Part shown: positions 7,764-14,340 of the stretch, piece by piece
Layout: each line of letters starts with the position of its first letter
Numbering within the stretch: the first letter of the stretch is position 1
Source of the DNA: Paenalcaligenes sp035302345
Lineage (GTDB): Bacteria > Pseudomonadota > Gammaproteobacteria > Burkholderiales > Burkholderiaceae_B
Reading direction: 5' to 3'
Assembly (NCBI GenBank): GCA_035302345.1
Contig: DATGSS010000086.1
Coordinates: 1 to 14,340, forward strand
DNA length: 14,340 nt
Notes under the pieces: generated by a model
The model's database searches: none
The model's input: only the letters and a program-made list of their open reading frames with translations
What the model was told of the DNA's origin: nothing
Program-made: the position numbers and the translations under genes

Positions 7764-9104
7764 TTAGTTAATGCTCAATCTTTCTTGGGTACCCTTGGTA
7801 AATACAGCAATAGATTCTATATGCGCAGTATGTGGGAACATATTAATGACCCCCGCTGCTTGTAGCTGATATCCACCTACATGCGTTAATATACCTGCAT
7901 CGCGCGCCAGGGTAGATGGATTGCACGAGACATACACTATTCGATCAGGCTGTTCTTGCACGGGTAAAGCACTAATTGCTTTTGCGAGAGCGACTGCGCC
8001 ATCGCGCGGTGGATCAATTAACATGCGATCAAAATAACCCAAACTGCGCAACCAGTATTCATCGACCTGAAATAAATCGAGCACAGAAAATTGAGCGCGC
8101 TCAGCTAGCCCATGTTTTTGTGCTGCAGCGTTAGCACGTGCTATGAGCACATCACTACCTTCAACCCCTACCACTGATTGGGCTGTACGAGCAATGGGTA
8201 AAGTAAAATTTCCCAATCCGCAAAACAAATCTGCCACGCGATGATGGGGCTGTATATCTAATAAACCCAGAGCACGACGAATCAAAACCCGATTTATCCC
8301 GTGGTTAACCTGGGTGAAATCTGTCGGTTTAAAATCCATCTTTAGATCATATTCGGGTAGCGCGTAAAAAAGATTGTCCTGCTCAGGCTCTAAAGGATGA
8401 GCTGTATCTGGCCCTTTGGGTTGCAACCACCATTGAATATCATGGGCATGTGCAAATTGTTTTAGTTTATCTAAATCTTGGGAGGTCAAAGGCTCGAGAT
8501 GGCGCAGCACTAAGACTGTAGTTTGATCGCCAACTGCTAATTCAATTTGTGGGATTCGTCGAAATATTGATAAACCCTCGAGCAAGGAACGCAACGGTAC
8601 GAGCAAGTCAGATACGTGCTTAGGCACCACCTGACAATGCTGCATGTCCATTACGAACCTGCTATTGCGCTCGCGGAAGCCAACCAGCATGCCACCTTTT
8701 TTAGGCACATAACGAGCTGAAAAACGAGCTTTCATACGGTAGCCCCAAAAGGCTCCATAAATCGGGGGCAAGATCTGGGCAGCTTGGACCCTACCGATGT
8801 GCTTTAACATGTCTTCCAAGGCACGTTGTTTGATAGCTATTTGCGCATCAGGATCCAAGTGCTGCATAACACAGCCACCGCACTGACCAAAATAAATGCA
8901 TTTGGGTGTTACTCGTAGAGGTGATGCATGTATCACCTCTACGGCCCGTGCTTTGTTGTAATTTTTTTGGCGACGGGTAATTTCCACCTGCACTTTTTCA
9001 CCAGGTAAAGCGCCGTCAACGAAGACCACCTTGCCCTCATCATCGTGCGCAATACCCTGCGCAGACAGGTCCAGAGACTCTATAGTTAAAACTGTGTTGC
9101 TCAT
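7764..9104 (-). CDS. rlmD: 23S rRNA (uracil-5-)-methyltransferase RlmD (RumA)
   Basis: It methylates a 23S rRNA uridine (U1939 in E. coli) at C5 with S-adenosylmethionine. The 446 residues fit the family (E. coli 433). A TRAM RNA-binding domain fills about residues 3-58. Iron-sulfur ligands are visible at C69, C75 and C78 (GQCGGC), with the fourth at C157. The methyltransferase domain has VADLFCGLGNFTLPIA at 290-305, DPPRDG at 364-369, and catalytic C394 in YVSCNPSTLARD. The iron-sulfur cysteines separate RlmD from TrmA; RlmC (RumB) is shorter and lacks the TRAM domain. The gene is the last of the surE operon, 21 nt after nlpD, and lacks a clear ribosome binding site, so it may depend on coupled translation. 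Nearest-neighbour logic suggests rpoS once lay between them. Confidence 0.95.
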   Translation of the reverse strand: MSNTVLTIESLDLSAQGIAHDDEGKVVFVDGALPGEKVQVEITRRQKNYNKARAVEVIHASPLRVTPKCIYFGQCGGCVMQHLDPDAQIAIKQRALEDMLKHIGRVQAAQILPPIYGAFWGYRMKARFSARYVPKKGGMLVGFRERNSRFVMDMQHCQVVPKHVSDLLVPLRSLLEGLSIFRRIPQIELAVGDQTTVLVLRHLEPLTSQDLDKLKQFAHAHDIQWWLQPKGPDTAHPLEPEQDNLFYALPEYDLKMDFKPTDFTQVNHGINRVLIRRALGLLDIQPHHRVADLFCGLGNFTLPIARTAQSVVGVEGSDVLIARANAAAQKHGLAERAQFSVLDLFQVDEYWLRSLGYFDRMLIDPPRDGAVALAKAISALPVQEQPDRIVYVSCNPSTLARDAGILTHVGGYQLQAAGVINMFPHTAHIESIAVFTKGTQERLSIN

Positions 9105-9125
9105 AAAGCTTTGCTGCTGCGCTAT

Positions 9126-10019
9126 TTATTTTTTGGGCAAATATGACATGGGGTTAACTGGAGTACCACGGCGACGAATCTCGAAATGCAGGCGCGGGGA
9201 ATCTGCTTCGGATTCACCCAAGGTAGCAACTTTTTGGCCTTTTTTAACCTGCTCACCCATCTTGACGAGTAATTCATCATTGTGCGCATAGGCAGTAATA
9301 AAGCCATCACTATGACCCAGTAAAATCAGATTACCCAGCCCACGTACACCGTTGCCAGCATACATGACCTTGCCATCTGCTGCGGCGACAACAGGATCGC
9401 CCACCTGCCCAGCAATATCAATACCTTTGCTGCTAGGGGTGAACTCTTTGATGACCTTGCCTTGGTTAGGCCAACCCCATTTAATCAGATCTGCATCACT
9501 AGCACGCGGTGCACTACTGCCCTCTTTTGACTTGTCTGGCTCTGCTTTGGTTTGATCAGGCTCAGGTGTTTTTACGGGCTTGGCCTGCGCTTCGCTACCA
9601 GAAACATCAACCGGCGCAGCCACAACCTGACTGCCACTACTAATATCGGGCGGAGAGCTAGGTGCAGAACCTGCTCCGGGCACGATCAAAGTTTGTCCAA
9701 CACTCAATTGACTGGGATCGGTGATTTGATTGGCCTGAGCAATTTCGTGAACCTTTGCATTATGTTCGCGTGCAATCTTATACAAGGTATCCCCTGGTTG
9801 CACGGTGTACTCTTTACTGCTTTGTGACTCGGTAATTTGCGCGACGGTTTCATCCGGGGACACACTGAGATCAGTGATGGGCGCCCGTTTGCTCGTTGAG
9901 CTACAGCCAGCCAACACAGCACTGACTGCTACCGCAGTCATTAATAGCCATTGACGCGACCCGCTGGTCATGTTTTTTGCATTTGCAGCAAGAGTTACTA
10001 ATTTGCCTGCAGGATGCAT
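9126..10019 (-). CDS. nlpD: NlpD-like lipoprotein with LysM and degenerate LytM (M23) domains
   Basis: An envelope lipoprotein; the E. coli counterpart activates the amidase AmiC for septum splitting. A hydrophobic stretch ends in the lipobox LAGC with C39 as the lipidated residue. A LysM peptidoglycan-binding domain covers 71-114 (YTVQPGDTLYKIA). A Pro/Lys/Glu-rich linker spans about 118-175, and an M23 domain spans about 198-291. The zinc site is broken: SSKGIDIAG has no histidine before the retained aspartate, and the final motif is RLHFE instead of HxHFE. This is the same pattern as E. coli NlpD and points to an activator, not an enzyme. AGGAG 7 nt before the ATG at 10019 supports that start. 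The next ATG (9971) would give a shorter signal peptide but has no such site. The gene lies between pcm and rlmD. Confidence 0.92.
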   Translation of the reverse strand: MHPAGKLVTLAANAKNMTSGSRQWLLMTAVAVSAVLAGCSSTSKRAPITDLSVSPDETVAQITESQSSKEYTVQPGDTLYKIAREHNAKVHEIAQANQITDPSQLSVGQTLIVPGAGSAPSSPPDISSGSQVVAAPVDVSGSEAQAKPVKTPEPDQTKAEPDKSKEGSSAPRASDADLIKWGWPNQGKVIKEFTPSSKGIDIAGQVGDPVVAAADGKVMYAGNGVRGLGNLILLGHSDGFITAYAHNDELLVKMGEQVKKGQKVATLGESEADSPRLHFEIRRRGTPVNPMSYLPKK

Positions 10020-10026
10020 AGAGACT

Positions 10027-10031
10027 CTCCT
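10027..10031 (-). promoter_or_regulatory. Ribosome binding site deciding the nlpD start
   Basis: AGGAG on the minus strand within CAGGAGAG, 7 nt before the ATG at 10019. It favours the long N-terminus with 38 residues ahead of the lipidated cysteine over an internal ATG at 9971. Confidence 0.7.
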
Positions 10032-10037
10032 GAATAC

Positions 10038-10853
10038 TTAAGGTTGTATACCCGCACGCAGTGGCACAAAACGTACGGGTTCTAATGACTTTCTAGTCCA
10101 GCTATCGGTGCCTGTGCGTTCTATTAGGACAAGATACTGATTGTCTTGGCCCAAGGGGGCAACCAAGCGTCCACCGATTGAAAGCTGTTGTAATAAACTT
10201 TTAGGTAAATCCATCCCTGCTGCAGCGACTAATATTGCAGGGAAAGGGGCATACTGAGGTAAACCCTCTAGCCCATCGCCATAGTGTAAATGAATGCGCT
10301 CAGTATGGGGGGCATGTTGGATATTGTGCACTGCCATCTCGTAGAGGCCATGGATGCGCTCTATAGCATACACCTGTGGCACTAACTGTGCCAAAACAGC
10401 GGCTTGGTAGCCACAACCCGCACCAATCTCTAATACCTTGTGCGGAATGTGCTTTTCACAGATTAAGGCGATCATCCGCGCCACAATCCAAGGCTGCGAG
10501 ATCGTTTGCTGAAAACCAATCGGTAAAGCCGCATTCTCATAAGCATGGCTAGCGAGCCCCTCATCCACAAAATGATGACGTGGGACGCGTTGCATCGCAT
10601 CTAGCACACGCTTATCATCGATCCCCTCCCGTTGTAAGCGCTCGACCATCATCGTACGTAATCGCTCAGAATTTAAACCCAAATTGTCTTGATTAAAATG
10701 CTGGCTCATTTTCTGTCGCTGAGGGGTAAATTCACCTGGTTGCAAAATACGTGCATTGCTGTTGAGCACTTGCAAACCATCGCCAATGCGAGATTGGCCA
10801 AATCGGTTAACGGTACCCTGAGTGAATTGTGGACGGGGATATCTCTTTTTCAT
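10038..10853 (-). CDS. pcm: Protein-L-isoaspartate O-methyltransferase
   Basis: It methylates L-isoaspartyl residues in aged proteins with S-adenosylmethionine, starting their repair. The 271 residues include a methyltransferase core from about residue 60. QQTISQP at 115-121 is the substrate-side motif and VLEIGAGCGYQAAVLA at 140-155 is the cofactor-binding motif I. E. coli Pcm has 208 residues; the extra here is an N-terminal polar extension of about 60 residues, rich in Arg and Gln, probably disordered. I chose the ATG at 10853, which overlaps the surE stop as TAATG and has GGTGA 7 nt upstream. An in-frame ATG at 10868 would add five residues. It belongs to the surE-pcm-nlpD-rlmD operon. 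Confidence 0.93.
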   Translation of the reverse strand: MKKRYPRPQFTQGTVNRFGQSRIGDGLQVLNSNARILQPGEFTPQRQKMSQHFNQDNLGLNSERLRTMMVERLQREGIDDKRVLDAMQRVPRHHFVDEGLASHAYENAALPIGFQQTISQPWIVARMIALICEKHIPHKVLEIGAGCGYQAAVLAQLVPQVYAIERIHGLYEMAVHNIQHAPHTERIHLHYGDGLEGLPQYAPFPAILVAAAGMDLPKSLLQQLSIGGRLVAPLGQDNQYLVLIERTGTDSWTRKSLEPVRFVPLRAGIQP

Positions 10854-11599
10854 TAGGAGTTCACCCATTGGGTGATGGTATCGAGTTGTTCGTGTGCTGT
10901 CAGGTCAAAACGTAAAGGCGTCACCGAAACCGCTAAATTTTCGATGGCGCCAAAATCTGTTCCATCGGCCGCATCTAAAATGCCACCAACTGGACCAATC
11001 CAATATACGGGCTCGCCATAGGGTGTTGTACTTTTGATGACGGGCTCAGAAGGGTGGCGTTTACCTAAACGTGTGACCTGGGCTGGCTTGAGTGCATGTA
11101 AAGGTATATTGGGTATATTAACATTTAGCAAAGTTCCGGTTGCTAGAGGTTCATTAATGGCCTGCTGGACCATTTGTGTCGCTACTGCCACTGCCGTGTC
11201 CAGGTATTGCCACCCCTTTTCAACCAATGAAAATGCAATGGCAGGCACCCCAAATAAATGTCCTTCCATAGCAGCTGCAACTGTTCCTGAGTATAACGTA
11301 TCGTCACCTAAGTTGGCGCCATTATTGATTCCTGAAACAATTAGATCCGGCCGAAAATCCAATAAACCAGTCAAAGCGATATGCACGCAATCCGATGGCG
11401 TGCCGTTCACAAAGTGAAAGCCATTACTGGCTTGCTGTACACTTAGTGGGCGGTTTAAAGTTAGAGCATTGGAAGTCCCACTGCAATTAGTCTCAGGTGC
11501 AACGACGACTATGGTCTGCGCCAATGGCGCTAATGCTTGATAAAGCGCTTCTATACCCCGCGCGTGATAACCATCATCATTAGATATAAGGATTTTCAT
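10853..11599 (-). CDS. surE: 5'/3'-nucleotidase SurE
   Basis: A metal-dependent phosphatase acting on nucleoside 5'- and 3'-monophosphates and short polyphosphates, linked to stationary-phase survival. The 248 residues match the family. The N-terminus MKILISNDDG carries the metal ligands D8 and D9. Further ligands S40 (TNCSGTSNA) and N92 (SGINNGANLGDD) are present, as is YSGTVAAAMEG. It is the first gene of the leftward operon and its stop overlaps the pcm start by one base. No strong ribosome binding site is seen; an AGGA lies about 14 nt upstream. The start region is partly duplicated 67 bp upstream. It is divergent from plsY. Confidence 0.96.
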   Translation of the reverse strand: MKILISNDDGYHARGIEALYQALAPLAQTIVVVAPETNCSGTSNALTLNRPLSVQQASNGFHFVNGTPSDCVHIALTGLLDFRPDLIVSGINNGANLGDDTLYSGTVAAAMEGHLFGVPAIAFSLVEKGWQYLDTAVAVATQMVQQAINEPLATGTLLNVNIPNIPLHALKPAQVTRLGKRHPSEPVIKSTTPYGEPVYWIGPVGGILDAADGTDFGAIENLAVSVTPLRFDLTAHEQLDTITQWVNS

Positions 11600-11678
11600 T
11601 GTTAACTTGTGAGATCCTGTGGTTTCGAGTGAAATTAGTACTGCTTGTTACTATAATATTTTTCATTTTAACTTGTGA
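11593..11678. repeat. Imperfect direct repeat duplicating the surE start region
   Basis: Plus-strand TTTTCATTGTTAACTTGTGA (11593-11612) recurs at 11660-11678 without the single G. Copy one contains the complement of the surE ATG and its upstream bases. Copy two carries the same ATG AAA A context 67 bp upstream, next to plsY. The likeness is seen directly; a past duplication is the simplest explanation. Confidence 0.7.
11629..11657 (+). promoter_or_regulatory. Candidate sigma-70 promoter of plsY
   Basis: GTGAAA (11629-11634, four of six consensus bases), a 17-nt spacer and a perfect TATAAT (11652-11657). The start point would be near 11664, about 30 nt before the GTG start of plsY. Confidence 0.55.
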
Positions 11679-11694
11679 TTAACAACCGAATATC

Positions 11695-12357
11695 GTGACT
11701 CTACTAGCCCTACTCTTACTCACAATTATCGGTGCTTATTTAATAGGCTCCATTCCTTTTGCTGTTGTCGTTAGCAAAATCATGCGGTTGCCAGATCCGC
11801 GACAGTTTGGCTCTAAAAACCCAGGTGCAACCAATGTTTTGCGCAGTGGCAACAAAGCGGCTGCCGCACTAACCCTACTGGGGGATGTGCTTAAAGGTGT
11901 CTTTGCAGTTCTAATCGCCAGAACAGTGGGTGAGCAATTAGACGCGCCGTCTTTATTTGCAGCGTGGGCTGGTATTGCCGTCTTTATTGGGCATCTATAC
12001 CCCGTGTTTTTGAACTTTAAAGGCGGCAAGGGTGTGGCAACGGCATTGGGCGTATTGGCAGCACTACATCCATTATTAGCTGTACTAGCGGCTCTATGCT
12101 GGCTATTAGTTGCCTATACCACCCGGTATTCGTCTTTGTCCGCGATCATCACTGCCCTTTTTATTCCTGTCATTTATGTATTGGGTGCGGGTCACCTGTG
12201 GTCGGGCAGTCAATCGCAAGGGATCGCCATTGTCATCATTGCTATTGTTTTGCTTACACGACATAAGGCCAACATCCAACGCCTACTCAAGGGTACCGAA
12301 AGCAAGATTGGCCAAAAGCAATCCCCACGACATGCCTCACGCAACCGCCGTCGTTAG
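11695..12357 (+). CDS. plsY: Glycerol-3-phosphate acyltransferase PlsY
   Basis: An inner-membrane enzyme that transfers an acyl group from acyl-phosphate to glycerol 3-phosphate, making lysophosphatidic acid, the first step of phospholipid synthesis with PlsX. The 220 residues carry the family motifs: SIPFAVVV at 19-26, GSKNPGATN at 39-47, and GHLYPVFLNFKGGKG at 99-113. About five hydrophobic segments are visible, and the C-terminal 20 residues are very basic. The start is a GTG with no clear ribosome binding site, in a gene with a good -10 upstream. Its last 21 bases overlap the end of the convergent tsaD. plsX and other lipid genes are not in the window. Confidence 0.95.
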   Translation: MTLLALLLLTIIGAYLIGSIPFAVVVSKIMRLPDPRQFGSKNPGATNVLRSGNKAAAALTLLGDVLKGVFAVLIARTVGEQLDAPSLFAAWAGIAVFIGHLYPVFLNFKGGKGVATALGVLAALHPLLAVLAALCWLLVAYTTRYSSLSAIITALFIPVIYVLGAGHLWSGSQSQGIAIVIIAIVLLTRHKANIQRLLKGTESKIGQKQSPRHASRNRRR

Positions 12358-13380
12358 CTCATCCAGAGGCCAGCGCGCACGTACACTAAACCCATAATCT
12401 GCCGTATCCGCATCTACCAAACCATGCTTTAAACGCATGGCTGCCGCATAGGCGATCATGGCGCCGTTATCAGTACACAATTCTATAGGGGGATAATACA
12501 CCGAAAGGCCTTTTTTTGAAGCCGCTAGTTTGAGTTGTTGGCGTAATTTTTTATTAGCCCCAACCCCCCCAGCAATAACAAGCCGTTCTACCCCTGTCTG
12601 CTGAGTCGCTGCGATGGTTTTAGCTATCAGCACATCGACAATCGCTTGTTCGGTGGCTGCTGCACAATCAGCCCGATATTGTTCAGTGAGTTTGCCGTCA
12701 GCTTCGGCAGCACGCAAACGCGTGAGGACAGCTGTTTTCAAGCCACTAAAACTAAAATCCAAATCCTTGCTATGTAACATGGGCCGAGGTAATTGGATGG
12801 CATCAGGGCGTCCTTTTTCAGCCAATGCCGCCAATGCTGGCCCACCTGGATAAGGCAAACCCAATAACTTTGCAGTTTTATCAAATGCCTCGCCGGCAGC
12901 GTCATCTAGCGTTTCACCTAACAGCTCATAATCATTAACACCACCTACGCGCATCAATTGCGTATGCCCGCCAGATACCAATAAAGCTACAAAAGGAAAA
13001 TCGGGCGTGGGCTCGCTCATTAGTGGTGATAGCAAATGTCCTTCTAAATGATGGATAGGAATTACTGGCTTTTGCAGTGACCAGGCAAGCGCATTGGCTA
13101 CACTGCCCCCCACCAATAACGCTCCGGCCAAACCCGGCCCTGCTGTATAGGCGACATAGTCTATCTCTTGCATGGTCAGTGTGGCCTCATCCAAGCACTG
13201 TTGAATTAAAGGCAACATACGTCGTATGTGATCGCGCGAGGCAAGCTCGGGCACTACACCACCGTATTCTTGGTGCATTCTTATTTGGCTATGCAGTGCA
13301 TGAGCTCTTAATCCTGTTTCGGTATGGACAATAGCCACGCCTGTTTCATCACAAGAACTTTCTATCCCTAAAACATTCAT
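12337..13380 (-). CDS. tsaD: tRNA N6-threonylcarbamoyladenosine synthesis protein TsaD
   Basis: It transfers the threonylcarbamoyl group to A37 of tRNAs that read ANN codons, working with TsaB and TsaE, and is normally essential. The 347 residues match the family (E. coli 337). The ASKHA-fold signatures are in place: GIESSCDETGVAIV at 5-18, the metal-binding histidines H111 and H115 in HHLEGHLLSPL, LLVSGGHTQL at 133-142, FSFSGLKTA, and VIAGGVGANKKLR. The ATG at 13380 is clear, although no ribosome binding site is visible and the leader is very A-rich. Its end overlaps the end of plsY by 21 bases. It is divergent from the purine permease gene, with a 111-nt shared upstream region. Confidence 0.96.
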   Translation of the reverse strand: MNVLGIESSCDETGVAIVHTETGLRAHALHSQIRMHQEYGGVVPELASRDHIRRMLPLIQQCLDEATLTMQEIDYVAYTAGPGLAGALLVGGSVANALAWSLQKPVIPIHHLEGHLLSPLMSEPTPDFPFVALLVSGGHTQLMRVGGVNDYELLGETLDDAAGEAFDKTAKLLGLPYPGGPALAALAEKGRPDAIQLPRPMLHSKDLDFSFSGLKTAVLTRLRAAEADGKLTEQYRADCAAATEQAIVDVLIAKTIAATQQTGVERLVIAGGVGANKKLRQQLKLAASKKGLSVYYPPIELCTDNGAMIAYAAAMRLKHGLVDADTADYGFSVRARWPLDELTTAVA

Positions 13381-13420
13381 TTTTTTGCGCTAATTTATGT
13401 ACAATTGCCTAATTATTCTC

Positions 13421-13448
13421 GGGCGCAAGTATATTCAAACGCCCTTTT
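13421..13448 (+). other. Small hairpin with T-run upstream of the purine permease gene
   Basis: GGGCG (13421-13425) and CGCCC (13440-13444) flank a 14-nt loop, followed directly by TTTT (13445-13448). It lies 43 nt before the permease ATG. It may be a weak attenuator-like stem in the leader or a protein binding site. The gap also holds weak -10 candidates (TACAAT at 13400, TATATT at 13430) without convincing -35 partners. I saw no purine riboswitch core. Confidence 0.3.
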
Positions 13449-13491
13449 AATCACACCTTTCGTCACTTTAACACGAATCAAAGGACTTCCG

Positions 13492-14340
13492 ATGCTGGAA
13501 AGGCTCTTCCGCTTGAGCGAACACAACACCAATGTTAAGACCGAGGTGCTGGCAGGTATTACAACCTTCCTAACCATGTCTTATATTATTTTTGTTAATC
13601 CGGACATTCTCTCTTCCACTGGCATGGATCGTGGGGCTATTTTTGTTGCTACCTGTTTGGCCGCAGTTGTAGGGACAACTACTATGGCATTAGTTGCTAA
13701 TTGGCCCATCGGTTTGGCCCCCGGGATGGGTTTGAACGCTTTCTTTGCTTTTACTGTGGTAGGTGCATTGGGCTTTACTTGGCAACAAGCGTTAGGGGCT
13801 GTCTTTATATCTGGGATTATCTTTATTTTATTGACTGCCACGGGTGCTCGCAGCTGGATTATCGCCGGCATCCCCAAATCATTACGTTCAGCCATTGCAG
13901 CGGGTATTGGCCTTTTCCTGGGGCTGATTGCCATGATTAACAGCGGTGTAGTAGTGGGTAATCCAGCCACTCATGTGGGTATTGGCAACCTGACCTCGCA
14001 TCAAGCTTTATTTGCTATTTTTGGCTTTTTTGTCATTGCGGTTTTAGATGCTTTACGCGTGCGTGGCGCAATCCTGATTGGCATCCTAGCTGTCACCGTC
14101 CTTTCCATGGTTACTGGCCATACCAGTTACCATGGGCTGGTTTCAATGCCCCCAAGTATTGCACCCACATTCATGCAATTAGACATTATAGGCGCACTAA
14201 ATGTCGGTATTGTTCACGTCGTATTGGTGCTTGTACTGGTCGAGGTATTCGATGCTACCGGTACCTTGCTAGGTGTTGCCAAGCGCGCCAATCTCATCGA
14301 TGAAAAAAAACCCGGTCGTTTAGGACGCGCTTTATTTGCT
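13492..14340 (+). CDS. NCS2-family purine permease (AzgA/GhxP-like), C-terminus outside the window
   Basis: An inner-membrane proton symporter for purine bases such as adenine, guanine or hypoxanthine. The first 283 codons are present; relatives have about 430-450 residues, so roughly the last third is missing. Visible family features are NVKTEVLAGITTFLTMSYI at 14-32, GLAPGMGLNAFFAFTVV at 74-90 (substrate-site region), and EVFDATGTLLGVA at 251-263, the loop that marks the AzgA/GhxP branch over the uracil and xanthine branches. At least seven hydrophobic segments can be counted. AAAGGA 6 nt before the ATG at 13492 fixes the start. Which purine it carries cannot be told from this part. It is divergent from tsaD. 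Confidence 0.92.
   Translation, partial: MLERLFRLSEHNTNVKTEVLAGITTFLTMSYIIFVNPDILSSTGMDRGAIFVATCLAAVVGTTTMALVANWPIGLAPGMGLNAFFAFTVVGALGFTWQQALGAVFISGIIFILLTATGARSWIIAGIPKSLRSAIAAGIGLFLGLIAMINSGVVVGNPATHVGIGNLTSHQALFAIFGFFVIAVLDALRVRGAILIGILAVTVLSMVTGHTSYHGLVSMPPSIAPTFMQLDIIGALNVGIVHVVLVLVLVEVFDATGTLLGVAKRANLIDEKKPGRLGRALFA

Noticed and set aside
7735..7765. Inverted repeat AACCCG/CGGGTT around the rlmD stop codon.
   Set aside because: The loop is 19 nt and no T-run follows on either strand. The strong terminator at 7670-7698 explains transcript ends here.
11034..11417. A 127-codon frame on the plus strand opposite surE.
   Set aside because: It is antisense to the metal-binding core of SurE. 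No ribosome binding site or domain is seen.
13581..13970. A 129-codon frame on the minus strand opposite the purine permease.
   Set aside because: It mirrors conserved membrane segments of the permease and is rich in Pro, Ala and Lys without any recognisable motif.
14303..14310. Run of eight A in the permease gene, as a possible phase-variation or frameshift site.
   Set aside because: The frame stays open on both sides and encodes a plausible GluLysLys loop. A single run of eight is not good evidence of switching.

Overview
The window reads as a chromosomal housekeeping segment of a betaproteobacterium, most likely order Burkholderiales and close to Alcaligenaceae with moderate GC content. 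This rests on protein similarity recognised by eye (GlnB, the YbdG-like channel, the surE-pcm-nlpD order, an RlmD next to nlpD) and not on any search. I see no phage, transposon, integrase, toxin-antitoxin, CRISPR, rRNA or tRNA gene. Fourteen protein genes cover almost everything. The longest gap between genes is about 130 bases, so no stretch over 300 bases is without a gene.

Layout. Positions 1-1248 (-) hold the N-terminal two thirds of ppiD, a periplasmic folding factor cut by the window edge. Positions 1335-2108 (-) hold a glycerophosphodiester phosphodiesterase with its own good sigma-70 promoter. At 2227-2970 (-) is an RsuA/RluF-type rRNA pseudouridine synthase, divergent from an MFS transporter at 3091-4317 (+). 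Their promoters overlap back to back, and a 20-bp palindrome sits over the -10 of the leftward one. Next on the minus strand are glnB (4365-4703), a P-II nitrogen regulator, and a YbdG-like MscS-family channel (4803-6080). argH (6195-7631, +), the last step of arginine synthesis, ends at a strong two-way terminator.

The core of the window is a leftward operon surE-pcm-nlpD-rlmD (11599 to 7764): survival nucleotidase, isoaspartate repair methyltransferase, LysM/LytM lipoprotein and 23S rRNA m5U methyltransferase. Junctions are very tight (a 1-nt overlap, then gaps of 18 and 21 nt). The stress sigma gene rpoS, which usually follows nlpD, is not there. Divergent from surE is plsY (11695-12357, +), the acyl-phosphate glycerol-3-phosphate acyltransferase. 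Its end overlaps the end of convergent tsaD (12337-13380, -), the tRNA t6A synthesis gene. The window closes with the first 283 codons of an NCS2 purine permease (13492 onward, +).

I did not find a new biological system. The items most worth a second look are the missing rpoS, the palindrome in the shared promoter region at 2987-3044, and a partial duplication of the surE translation start region at 11593-11678. Smaller items are a tandem repeat that doubles the ppiD ribosome binding site and several small hairpins.
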